A stretch of 64,000 bases of DNA from Pseudophaeomoniella oleicola. Lineage: Eukaryota; Ascomycota; Eurotiomycetes; Phaeomoniellales; Phaeomoniellaceae. The stretch lies in assembly GCA_003868215.1 (NCBI GenBank), contig QWDQ01000003.1:806001-870000 (forward strand), given 5' to 3'. Positions 10,514 to 20,146 of the stretch are shown in pieces. Under the pieces are notes generated by a model. It was not told the DNA's origin. It worked only from the letters and a program-made list of their open reading frames with translations, and made no database searches. A program made the translations under genes and the position numbers. The stretch's first letter is position 1. Each line of letters opens with the position of its first letter.

Positions 10514-11788
10514 TCATCGTCCTCCGCCATAATTCTCGACCACGCTTTTCAATCTCTCCAAGTCGATCGCCTGCATCGTCAAGCCTTCTGGGCCTTCAGT
10601 GGTCTCTGCCATGCACAGACTGTTCAAAATAGCTTCCTCGACAGCTTCACCTGCAGCCTCGAATAATCCGTTGATGCTCGTGTCTTGCACCACGTCTACG
10701 CTCTGTTCGACTGTGGCTGCGAAGAGCGCTTCGCGTGCGCTCAAGCCGCCGGATGGGGGTGGTGCACGAGGGATTTCATGAGCGGTGGAGAATGCGAGGA
10801 AGATGTCGCCGGAGGAATTGGAACCCCATCCACCAGTGCGGGCTAGACCGGGGGTTGCACGACGAGCGAGACGACGTAGTTGAGTTGGATGGAGTGGTGC
10901 ATTCGTGGCGATGATTATGATGATGGATCCGTCCTTGGGCGGTGCGTGATCTACATCATCCCCTGCTGCCAAGGGTACATCTGTAGCCGTCACATCGGAC
11001 TCGTTGTGTTTGTTCTCCTCCGCAAAGATCCTCCCAACAGGTACGTTGTCGAACTTCAGATCTCTTGCCGCTCCGAAATTTGCTTGGACCAAGACTCCAA
11101 CCACGAACTCCTTCCTCTCCCCTCTCACCATGCCTGGAACTACTCGACTCGCTGAACCTGTTCCAGCCTTGAATCCTTGGCAACACATCCCGGTTCCACC
11201 GCCAGTACAGCCTTCGTCAACTCGCTCACTGCTTGCTTTGTCAATCCCGTCCACTATCATCTCCGGTGTTATAGCGATGGCGCCAATGTCGTTCATGAAC
11301 CCGTCATAAGTCTCGGCGACGACTGGAAGAAGGAACCAATCTACAAGTCCAGTCTTCTTGTTTGCATACTCGCGGACAGCATACTTGTAGACCCCGGTGT
11401 AGGCCGGTCCTACTGCGAAACTATTTGTAATTATGATTGGAGAGTTCAGTAGCCCTGTTTCGTCAAGCCAGTGAGACCCTGTCATCTCTCCAGAGCCGTT
11501 GAATCTAAAGTATCCTGCATAACAGCCATAGTTGAACCAGTCTTTCCGAGGCAAGATAGTCGTGACTCCTGTGTTGATAGCAGATGCCGGTCTTTCCGGA
11601 TCATGGCCGACCGGACGGTGTATAGACTGCGTGTTCACAAGGACGCCAGGTACGTCTGTAAGAGAGTTCAATGGACCAGGGGAATGGTGACCGAGAAAGA
11701 GAGTGGGAAGAAGGTCACGAACACGGCTTCGTTTGCCCGATTGAGACGAGGTTGGATTTGGGCGCATTTCCATTGGTATATGTTCCAT
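10514..11788 (-). CDS. P1/S58-family peptidase (DmpA/BapA-like aminopeptidase)
   Basis: A single-exon gene for 424 residues that fits peptidase family S58 (L-aminopeptidase D-esterase DmpA, beta-peptidyl aminopeptidase BapA). Family members are Ntn-type enzymes made as a precursor that cuts itself before a catalytic Ser; the new N-terminal Ser is the nucleophile. The candidate site is in [18 protein letters not shown], around residue 315-330. Other family-like blocks are [12 protein letters not shown] near the start, [19 protein letters not shown] and the Gly-rich stretch [20 protein letters not shown]. The enzymes remove N-terminal residues from short peptides, often D- or beta-amino acids; the substrate here is unknown. 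No signal peptide is seen, so it is probably intracellular. Start ATG at 11788; two further Met codons follow within eight residues. Confidence 0.88.
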   Translation of the reverse strand: MEHIPMEMRPNPTSSQSGKRSRVRDLLPTLFLGHHSPGPLNSLTDVPGVLVNTQSIHRPVGHDPERPASAINTGVTTILPRKDWFNYGCYAGYFRFNGSGEMTGSHWLDETGLLNSPIIITNSFAVGPAYTGVYKYAVREYANKKTGLVDWFLLPVVAETYDGFMNDIGAIAITPEMIVDGIDKASSERVDEGCTGGGTGMCCQGFKAGTGSASRVVPGMVRGERKEFVVGVLVQANFGAARDLKFDNVPVGRIFAEENKHNESDVTATDVPLAAGDDVDHAPPKDGSIIIIIATNAPLHPTQLRRLARRATPGLARTGGWGSNSSGDIFLAFSTAHEIPRAPPPSGGLSAREALFAATVEQSVDVVQDTSINGLFEAAGEAVEEAILNSLCMAETTEGPEGLTMQAIDLERLKSVVENYGGGR

Positions 11789-13055
11789 GAATCAGCAAGT
11801 CAAAGAACCGGTTGAGGCTCGCTCAGGATAACATCAACGAGTCACGTCACTCAGAGCAGTCTCTCATCCAGTATACAGCCTGCGTAGTAGAGGGGGATAT
11901 CGAGGGACGTTGGAAACAACTTTACGGAGAAGTCCAAACAGGATCCTTCGACACTGTACTTCATGTGAGCATGGCGGGGTTAGTTACCCCATATCTTAGT
12001 CCGTACAAGTGACTAAATGATGACCATCGGACAAGGAGAGAATGAACAGTCGGGTAGACGATGAGACATTACTTCCACGTTCGAACCTACGGCGAGTAAA
12101 GCCACGATCATATGACTCATGGTTGGTTGTTCCCAGTCATGTGTCTCCTAATGTTTGGGTGCACATTTGCTGTGATGAAAGGCCTCCGGAAGCCTGATCT
12201 TGGAAATAAGAGAGGGTTAAATACCTCTGTCATCCTTCCAATATTTGTCAGTAGACGCCGATCTAACTACGTACATACCTAGTCGCATTTTGTTCATATA
12301 TATATATATATAAATATTCGATATACAGTGATTGAGTAAATAGTAGGTGGGGGATTTATGGCACGAAAAACTATGGAGGGGAAGATTGGTCCGGGGTTAG
12401 AGTTTTTCCACTCCTTTCTCTTCCCCATCCGCTCACTATTGCACAGCCTTTGTGTGACAACCACAACCCTCAAAGTTTTCACCGACTCAAGTCTGGGACC
12501 AATACCTACAGTTCCTTTCTCTTCTCTTCCATTCTCACTTGCGCCCAAGCTGAGTGTCATTTCACAAGCAACTATTCACAGCTGTGGTGTATTCCAATAC
12601 ACCCGACCCCTGCGCACTTCACCTACTTGGATGGCAGATCCCTCTTTACAGACGATGAGGCAGAGCTTTGCACGATTCAGTGTCGAGGTTGTTCCAGAGC
12701 TTGACGACCCTGGATAACTGGTCTTCCGGTTGGAGATCATCAGAAAATTGAAGTGAGTAGCAGCTCGTACAGGCTTAAGGTGGTCAAAGGTGTTGACTTG
12801 CGCAGTGCTCATAATATCTCGCCTTCGTTTGAAGACCCCGCAGTTACTACGTTGTGAGCGCGGTACTTGCGATCGTGCTAGGTGAATCAGACACCCTGGC
12901 CCCCTAAAGACCTTCACTTTATAAGCCGTACGCGCACGTCAACTTGCCAGATTGTGAGTGTATTGGACTGCAAAGCTGTACGCAAGAAATGTTAATAAGT
13001 CAGATCAGAACCTGCTCACAGCGAACGAATCCAAGTATCGCTGATCACCGACGAG
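11789..13055. other. Intergenic, S58 peptidase promoter side
   Basis: 1.27 kb upstream of the S58 gene. It has an AT run at 12297-12316. A Cys-containing open frame at about 12450-12704 resembles the tail of a small secreted protein but has no clear start; see findings. Confidence 0.45.
12297..12316. repeat. AT-rich simple repeat
   Basis: TATATATATATATATAAATA run in a non-coding region. Confidence 0.8.
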
Positions 13056-13301
13056 ATGTGTCTCATCCGGCAAACTAAGTTCTATTGTGGCCATGTCAAT
13101 ACCCACAAGGTTGACCACTGTAAGACCAAGCTCGGTGTCACCTGCGAGAAAGCCAAATCGTCACTGTGTCGGACAGAGAACAGAAGTTGTGTGGTGTGCA
13201 AGTTGCAGAAGGGAGCTGTAATGCAGGGTACATTAAGCATGGCAGGAGTGAGGGTGCTTGTACGGGCTCATACGCGAAGGGAGACAGCATGTTCTCCATA
13301 A
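13056..13301 (+). CDS. Small Cys/His-rich protein, hypothetical
   Basis: A short reading frame for 81 residues whose first 50 have regularly spaced Cys and His: MCLI, then FYCGH, HCKTK, TCEKAK, SLC, SCVVC. This resembles the small fungal proteins that start MC and carry a CGH motif, probably zinc binding; their function is not known to me. After about residue 52 the Cys pattern stops. Another frame on the same strand continues from 13222 to a stop at 13341 with a Gly/Ser-rich, Cys-containing tail ending VCHCEQEL. The true protein may therefore use a frame change, an unrecognised small intron, or be damaged. The start ATG at 13056 follows the usual MC pattern. Confidence is modest because it is short. 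Confidence 0.4.
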   Translation: MCLIRQTKFYCGHVNTHKVDHCKTKLGVTCEKAKSSLCRTENRSCVVCKLQKGAVMQGTLSMAGVRVLVRAHTRRETACSP

Positions 13302-13341
13302 CAGGGTTAGGTTCTGTCTGTCATTGCGAGCAGGAGCTGTG

Positions 13342-13759
13342 ATCACGTCGCTATCCTGGATATCGTTATATGGTCCGTTCTCGTATATATATAATAGCAG
13401 ATTCTGTGGCTGGGGCGAATCCTAGGACAGCGCCTTCAAAATCTCTTGTCCGAGCGGGCGTCTTGTTCCAAAAAGCTCCTCTTCCATCATAGCACATCAA
13501 AGCCTTCATGCAAAAAGCAGCCAGGCCTTTCAGCGTTACGTTTGCAGGGTATTCCAAAGCAGTGTTGAGGACCAGTTGAGAGTGGAACAACCGATCTTAT
13601 CGATAACCTTAAAAAAAAGTTAAGGGTTTGTTATCCCAAATTTGACTTCCATCGTTTGACCGAAAAGAAAAAAAAAGGGAAAAGAAAAAGATATTATATA
13701 CAACCTACAATGTAGAGACTATAATACAGTAAGTAGTCGGAAGAGATTCGAAACCAAAA
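13342..13759. other. Intergenic before MTD1
   Basis: AT-rich with A-runs close to the MTD1 start (13610-13690), probably its promoter and leader. No gene seen. Confidence 0.5.
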
Positions 13760-15007
13760 ATGTCGGAAATAATCAAACCTGCACCTACGCCTTCCTGCAA
13801 AGTCTTTCTTGCAGGGGCCATTGCCAAAGAGCTTTTGGCCGAGGTACAGCAGGGCCTCAAGCAACTCGACAGACCTCCACATCTGCTGGGATTGTTGGCC
13901 AATGCTGATCCTGCTGCGAGGACGTACGCAGAGTATACGGGGAAGACGTGTAAAGAAAAGTAAGGGCAACGATTCTGCTGCTTGTATATTCTAAAGTTTT
14001 GTCTTTTCACCTAGTAATCTTTTCTGTGTTTCTTTTCCCCCCCCTTTGTTGTGTTCTGCTGATTGATTTCGCGCTTTTTGGATATGCAAAAGTTTTTCTT
14101 GCTCTCTGTTTCGCGAGTTCTGACCGAGTTGCAAATCTGTATAGTGGCTTCAGATACAGTCTCAGAGAGGTGGACAAGGACAATGTCGAAGAGGCATTGA
14201 TTGCGGCCAATGCAGACGAGGACGTCGATGGGATAATAGTCTACTATCCAATCTTCGGCAACCGACAAGATCAATACCTACAGCAGATCGTCGATATCTC
14301 CAAGGATGTCGAGGGTCTGTCCCATCGTTACGTGTTTAACATGTATCAGAACATCCGTTTTCTCGACGACGCAAAGACGCAGAAGAGTATCCTGCCTTGC
14401 ACACCTTTGGCGGTTGTCAAGGTCCTGGAGTTCTTGAACATATACAACACGATATTGCCATACGGCAACCGGCTTTTTGGACACACCATTTGTGTTGTCA
14501 ATAGGAGTGAAGTCGTTGGAAGACCATTGGCTGCTTTGCTAGCGAACGATGGGGCTAGGGTCTACAGCGTCGACATCACAGGCGTGCAGCAATTTTCCAG
14601 GGGAGAGGGCATTCGGAAAGGGAAACACGAGGTTCACGATATGGAAGGATGGCAACTTGAGGATTGTATTTCACATTGTGACGTCGTCATAACCGGTGTC
14701 CCGAGCGACGAATTCAAGTTCCCCGTGCATTTGCTCCGCGACGGCGCAGTATGTATCAACTTTTCAAGTGTGAAGGTGGGTTCAGACGTGTTTCCGTACT
14801 GTTAAGTGCTGACTCTAGCAGAATTTCGGGCCCGAAGTCAAGGAAAAGGCATCAATATACGTTCCGGCCATAGGGAAGGTAACGATTGCAGTGTTACTTC
14901 GAAACCTGCTGAGACTCAAGCAAAATCGCCATGCTGGCCAAGTCCAACCTGCAGCTGCCATCGAAAAGCCCGGAACGATTGAAGCAGAAACCTCTACTGG
15001 CGCATAA
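13760..15007 (+). CDS. MTD1: NAD-dependent methylenetetrahydrofolate dehydrogenase
   Basis: A 338-residue cytosolic enzyme that oxidises 5,10-methylene-THF to methenyl-THF with NAD, in one-carbon metabolism for purine synthesis. Exons are 13760-13959, 14145-14775 and 14822-15007. The first intron is 185 bp, long for this window, with CTGAC before TATAG; the second is 46 bp. The joined protein reads YTGKTCKENGFRYSL at the first junction and NFSSVKNFGPEVKEKAS at the second. Family blocks visible are DGIIVYYPIFGNRQDQYLQQ, the substrate loop around ILPCTPLAVVKVLE, the nucleotide site VVNRSEVVGRPLAALL, and YVPAIGKVTIAVLLRN near the end. It lies tail to tail with SPC2, only 95 bp apart. Confidence 0.93.
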
Positions 15008-15102
15008 GAGACCTGCTCACCGGAAAATACAATTGCAATTTAAGCGTCCTAGAGTTTTGAGATTTTGGAGTATACTTTTTCAAGCGATCCAGCCTCGATA
15101 TA

Positions 15103-15869
15103 TCACGTCCTCTTCTTGCTCTTCCTGGATTTTGTAGAGCTGGGTGTGGCTGTCGTTCCAGTTTCCGCCATATCAGTAACTACGACAGTATCTCCATTGT
15201 CGATTTCATACTGCGAAGTCGTACTCTTCGGATCTGCGAGTCCAATAGGCTCGATGTTGCTCGCCAGCCATTGCTTCAATTGTGGGACTTGAATAAAACC
15301 GTCGTTGGAGAACCATCTATGGAATGGTGCTTCAATTGTCTTGTCATCCCATTTCTTACCGGATGGTGCCTCCCATTTCACATGCAACTTATAGATCGGT
15401 TTGTGTCTCTGTATCGAAGATGACAAGGTCAACTGCTTAGGTTAGCATTGGCCATGACGATAGAGTCGCATCGGCTGACCTTTTGGCCTCCTTGTCTGTA
15501 CCCAACGAATACTTTGCCAGCTTCTACTTTCCATATCCAATAGGTGTAGACTGCGTTCAGTATGAAATATGCGGCACAGGCGATACCCGTCCAGTCTTTG
15601 GTCGCGTCCCAGCCAAGCTTGTAATCGGCGTAGAAGAGAACACCGGCAATGACGACGGCAGTGTAGCCAATAAGTAGGCGACCATCTGTATGGCTATGCG
15701 TCTGCTTGAAGGTATACGGAGAGGGTAAAGCTGTCAAATATGGCCCCAGGGCGTCGTCGGTTGCGTTCTTGAGATCTAGCTCCGGGTCAGTGAATCCCAT
15801 ATAGATTAGTATGCTTGAGACAGTACCATTGAGGGAATAAAGCTGTACTTTCTGAGGCTCGGTCGTCAT
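15103..15869 (-). CDS. SPC2: Signal peptidase complex subunit 2 (SPC25)
   Basis: A 239-residue ER membrane protein. It is the non-catalytic subunit 2 of signal peptidase, which removes signal sequences as proteins enter the ER and helps dock the complex to the translocon. Exon 1 is 15480-15869 and exon 2 is 15103-15432; the 47-bp intron has a GCTAAC branch point. Two membrane segments are visible, LLIGYTAVVIAGVLFYADYK and a second beginning WTGIACAAYFILNAVYTYW, as in the SPC25 family. The C-terminal part is cytosolic, ending in a Ser/Lys-rich tail. It is divergent from EMC3 with a 274-bp shared promoter region. Confidence 0.9.
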
Positions 15870-16143
15870 GCTGGGCAGAGTCGATCAAACGATGAAGAAA
15901 GCAAGACCGAGAGGACAGTCCAGCAAATCCTGTCCTTGATCCGATAATATACGGTAATATTGTACTGTATGAGCGGGCGGAGGACAGCTGGCTTGCTCCG
16001 CGTTGTGATCTCCAATTGTTAGCATCAAGCTCCGCCGACCCCAAAGAACATCGACACTCCTGCTCCCCACCGCAGGCAATCGCAAGAGCAACGTGAAGTC
16101 AGTGTCCAACCGTAGGCACTTTTGGGTCATATAACAGAGCAAG
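15870..16143. promoter_or_regulatory. Bidirectional promoter SPC2 / EMC3
   Basis: 274 bp separate the start codons of two divergent ER membrane protein genes. The region should therefore hold both promoters. No specific element is claimed. Confidence 0.5.
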
Positions 16144-17140
16144 ATGGCAGTCCAAGGCACTGAACAGACGATTTACCGGGATCCAGCACTATTGTAAGTC
16201 ATCATATAGTCCCTTTCTAGGACTCAAAAGCTGATGGTGAAATAGCTACTGGATTTTGTTCCCTATCTCTGTTGTCATGGTATGTCCCTGGAACCATCTC
16301 ACTATTCACAGAACTCATTGCTTTAGATCTTGACCGGCGTGCTCCGTCACTATGCCACCATACTCATGCAAAGTGCGCCAAAGCAAGCATCGACATCACT
16401 CGAAGCTCGGGAGCGACAGTCCCTGATTCGCGGCGTCAACTTTCGCAATAATGCCTCGCTAGCACTTACGCCCGAAAGTTTTGAGGCAAGGAAGAACTAT
16501 CTGATTTCAGCATTCAAGGAGGGCGAATTTTTGAAAGACAAAGATGCCAAAGGCCAACCCGCTCCTAACCCAATGTCAGATCCAGCGGCAATGGAAGGAA
16601 TGATGGGAATGATGAAGGGTAACATGGCCATGATGATACCCCAGACTCTCATCATGAGTTGGATCAATGCCTTCTTTGCTGGATTTGTTCTACGTGCGTA
16701 ACATGCTATCCTCCTGAGTGATCTACCGATTGACACATGTCCAGTCAAACTCCCATTCCCATTGACCATTAGATTCAAATCCATGATGCAGTCGGGCGTT
16801 ATGACTCGAGATCTGGACGTCAGATGGGTCTCCAGTCTATCCTGGTACTTTCTCAATCTGTTCGGGTTGAATTCTGTCTTCATCTTCATCTTAGGGAACG
16901 ACAATGGTAATACCCTATGATTTCTTCGCATTTAGACCCCATGCTAATTAGTCTCCAGCTGCCAGTCAAACTGCACAACAGATGGCACAAGTCAACCCAG
17001 CAGCTGGAATCAATCCATTCGGCCCGGGTCAAGATCCTGATAAAACATTCCAAGCTGAAGCTGAAAACCTTGAAGTCATGGAGCACTACTGTATCCTGAA
17101 TGGTGCGGAGCAACGGATTTTAACGAAGTATGGATATTAA
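16144..17140 (+). CDS. EMC3: ER membrane protein complex subunit 3
   Basis: EMC3 is the YidC/Get1/Oxa1-like core subunit of the EMC insertase, which places tail-anchored and multi-span proteins in the ER membrane. Five exons give 264 residues: 16144-16193, 16246-16279, 16327-16693, 16745-16906 and 16959-17140. All introns are GT..AG, about 47-52 bp, and the frame is kept across each. Family marks are [22 protein letters not shown] at the first membrane segment (split here by introns), [20 protein letters not shown] (the Met-rich loop), [22 protein letters not shown] and [19 protein letters not shown]. The C-terminus ends ILTKYGY. It shares a promoter region with SPC2. Confidence 0.93.
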
Positions 17141-17467
17141 TTATTAGTCCTTGTCAAGTACTATGTAGCATCTGAAGCCCCTGTCATGGAGCATCTCATC
17201 CTAGTCTCTCTATAGTCAGCAATTTCTGCTACTGGAATCCTTCCTGTCTTACAACGATTGAGCTTCATGGGGTGAACAACCCCTACAAGAGGCTGTGTGA
17301 GACACTAACCTCTGACCAGTGTGGGGGCAGAATTTGGGTCCTTTTAAAGGCAACTTCCCCACCAAGTGGCCAAGATCTTATCATGTTCACTAACTTATCG
17401 TCATTCCCTAAGGATTTCATCATTTCCATCCATCATTAACATCGCTGATGCGCGCGCAATCATCGCG
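17141..17467. other. Intergenic EMC3 to FAS1
   Basis: 327 bp holding the EMC3 3' flank and the FAS1 promoter. The frame of the next gene is open upstream to an ATG at 17366, but the signal peptide favours the start at 17468. Confidence 0.5.
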
Positions 17468-18196
17468 ATGCATTTGAACGTCGTCCTGTACTCGGCAATT
17501 GTAACGTCGCTTGCTCCAAATTGCCTCGCTACTAGCATCCGTCCTCAGGAGGTTTCGCGCCAAAAGACCCCTCCGTTCCTCCAGCGGATCTTCCACCAAG
17601 AACCCATTGCCGATTTTAATCCTCGGGGTCCCGAATCTACACCAGCACCATCTTCTTCGATCGAGCAATCCTCGGGCGCAAACATAATGCCAGTCCTTCC
17701 AGAGAACCCATCCTCGCAGCCTGTCTCAGATGGCTCTTCGATTATGATATCGGATGTGCTCGGGAAAACTCGCTCTATCAACATTTTCGCTGGCTATACG
17801 CGAGACATTGACACCGTCTCTTCCCGTCTCGATAACCAATCGCTTAACTCTACGATCCTTTGCCCTCTGAATTCCGTTCTCACAGCACTTCCTCGAAAAC
17901 CATGGGAAGATCCGAAAGACTACGACTCGTTGGGCTCTAATGCATATGTCGGGGAGCAGGGAGACGACAGGGCTTACAGAAATTTCAGAAGATTCGTGGA
18001 GAGTCATGTTGTCACGGATTCACCTTGGGGAAAGGGCCAAAAGGTCAAGACAATGGGCGGCGCCGAGGTGTGGTGGGAAGAGAGAGCAGGAAAGAAGTAC
18101 ATCATGCCTGGAGGTATTGAGGTTGACAACGTAGCTGAAAAGGTCGGCAATGGAGAAGTTTGGATTCTGAAAGGCATAGTGAACTATGCGCAATGA
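17468..18196 (+). CDS. Secreted fasciclin (FAS1)-domain protein
   Basis: A 242-residue protein. The start at 17468 gives MHLNVVLYSAIVTSLAPNCL, a good signal peptide; an in-frame ATG at 17366 would bury it, so I prefer 17468. After a Pro/Ser-rich spacer, residues from about 95 form a FAS1 domain: VLGKTRSINIFAGYTRDID, then LNSTILCPLNSVLTALPRKPWEDP (H1-type box), FVESHVVTD (second box), and the end VEKVGNGEVWILKGIV-like segment. The NSTI/CPLNSVLTALPRKPWEDP wording is typical of the single-domain fungal FAS1 proteins related to S. pombe mug57. FAS1 domains act in adhesion or wall contact; the exact role here is unknown. Confidence 0.82.
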   Translation: MHLNVVLYSAIVTSLAPNCLATSIRPQEVSRQKTPPFLQRIFHQEPIADFNPRGPESTPAPSSSIEQSSGANIMPVLPENPSSQPVSDGSSIMISDVLGKTRSINIFAGYTRDIDTVSSRLDNQSLNSTILCPLNSVLTALPRKPWEDPKDYDSLGSNAYVGEQGDDRAYRNFRRFVESHVVTDSPWGKGQKVKTMGGAEVWWEERAGKKYIMPGGIEVDNVAEKVGNGEVWILKGIVNYAQ

Positions 18197-20146
18197 ATGC
18201 GGACATAGTGGTGCTCATTTCTTCTTGAGGGTACAATTTGATGGTTGTCTATGGACGGCGTTTTTGGGAATGGGCATGCAGGAACAGGGGTTTAGCAATG
18301 GGACTATACAGTGCGATGGACATACCTGACTTGAGTATATGATTCTACATTTCTGTCTTTGCCGCCTACCAATACAGCATGCTGTGTGTGATTTCTCTTT
18401 TGTATACCGGCCAACATTTTGATCTTATGAAGGTGTATACAAGGGGAACAGAGAGGGGGAGATGTATATACACCAATATACTGAGGTGGTTGTTTTTACG
18501 AGATGATTCAAGGGTGCACTTATCACTATAAGTGGAGGTATTTTCCAAAACTGCGGTGATGGGAATGAGATTCGTAGGTAGGGCTGATATCTTCAGCCTT
18601 ACTACGGAAAAGAGCATGACGAAGCGAACCTTCATTCCTCTACGACATAGAGAGATTCATTTTTTATGTCTTCCGCTCACCTTTCTTACCATCTTTCTTA
18701 CAAACTCTTTGACTGGTTGCGATCAGCTGATGACGAAGTGAGAACACAGCAGTCAGATTCAGACGACCTGATACTGTTCCCGTTCGCTTATCGACGCTAG
18801 CTCAAGCAATAATGGATGCCGATGCTGATCCCTATAAGGATTCCATGATATGTCTGATAGGATGGTCTGTCTCTGGTCATAAAAAACATACAAAGGGTTA
18901 TGTTTCAGTATACCGTGACACAAACAAGCTTACCCGGAACCTTGTGAACAGAGAGAAGTGAGAGTCTGGGGTAGAACAAAGAAAACGTGTTGTTTCGGTT
19001 CACTTAGAAATCCGGGGGCACCATTAAAGGGTTTCCCAATTAAGGTGCGGCTCCTTAGGGTTGCCAGGGCTCTCGTCATTTATTGTGTCAGGGACCACTT
19101 GACGCGCTGATCAACCGATAAGGCGCCAAAACCAAGGTGCTGCGGGCCGCTGGCCGCGGGAGAAAACAACAATTATTGGGGGAAAGCTTCATTCAATTCA
19201 TTCATCAGTCATTGCTTTACTATGCTCGAGTTTCCCTAAGGTCAGGGAGTCAAGTCTCGTTGAACCCCCGTTCTTCTCCCTTCAGGAGCACAGACCTTTC
19301 GACAACTGCCTTACCTTACGTTGATACGACTTCAAACATCTCGGAAAACTCAATTGCCGTAGCATTCGCAACTATATTCACCATAGGCTCCCACTGTCGA
19401 GTCATGGTGGCGTAGTAGCCGAAGAGAGACAGTTAGTTTATACCTGCTATACTATATTTTACGGGATAGAAGAAGTGAAAGCTGACCGATATCTCTCAGA
19501 ACTACAAGTACCTGCGACAGCGAACCTCGTCGGCGTCCTCGAAGTTCTCACGATATCCCAACGTCTTTCGCGCGAGTCCCATTGTTGTACAGTGATAGCG
19601 TACCATGCGAAAGCGCTTGTAATATTTTTGTCACTATCTCTCCTACAAGCACAGATTATCGAGATCGTCATTCGAACCCTTCTGTCCCTTTGCAGCTGTT
19701 CTCTAAGGCGAGTTCAGTTTCGGTCTATTTTCTTCGGATAGGCTACGGCGACGGAAATCCTTCTGAGCAGTGATCTGTATCCCCGTTCTGTCATTAAAGT
19801 CTTAGGTTTTTCGGTACACAAGAAGTCAGGGGGAGGACTACCTGGGTCAAAGATCTATCAAAACAACGGCTGCGAATAGCATGCCTGACCGTCTGGTTCA
19901 TAGGGTCTCTTTTGATTGCAAGGCGTTGAGCGCTGTATAGAGTGCGTGAACGGGGTCATACGGTGTGCTCGTCATTGGGAAACAAGCATATCAGGCTTTC
20001 GTGTCACCAAGATCGTTGACTGTACCCTAAAAGTAAGTATTATCTATTCACTCCTATTGTTGTTTCTCTCTTGCAAGGAGTCATAAATGGTTATACAAAG
20101 GAGAACTTCTTCTTTTACGTGGAACCACTTCCTGCAAGCGTCCACA
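18197..20146. other. Long intergenic region before the Rad53-like gene
   Basis: 1.95 kb without a supported gene. Several frames of 60-90 codons occur but none shows a motif or codon bias. The frame of the next gene is open from an ATG at 20087. I see no repeat or transposon remnant. Confidence 0.5.

Noticed and set aside
13960-14144. Extra coding sequence inside the first MTD1 intron (open frame from 13999)
   Set aside because: The 185-bp segment has GT..AG ends with a CTGAC branch point, and splicing it joins the conserved family sequence exactly.
18197-20146. The long gap before the Rad53-like gene as a transposon fossil or RNA gene
   Set aside because: I found no terminal repeats, no transposase-like or reverse-transcriptase-like motifs and no tRNA-like A and B boxes.
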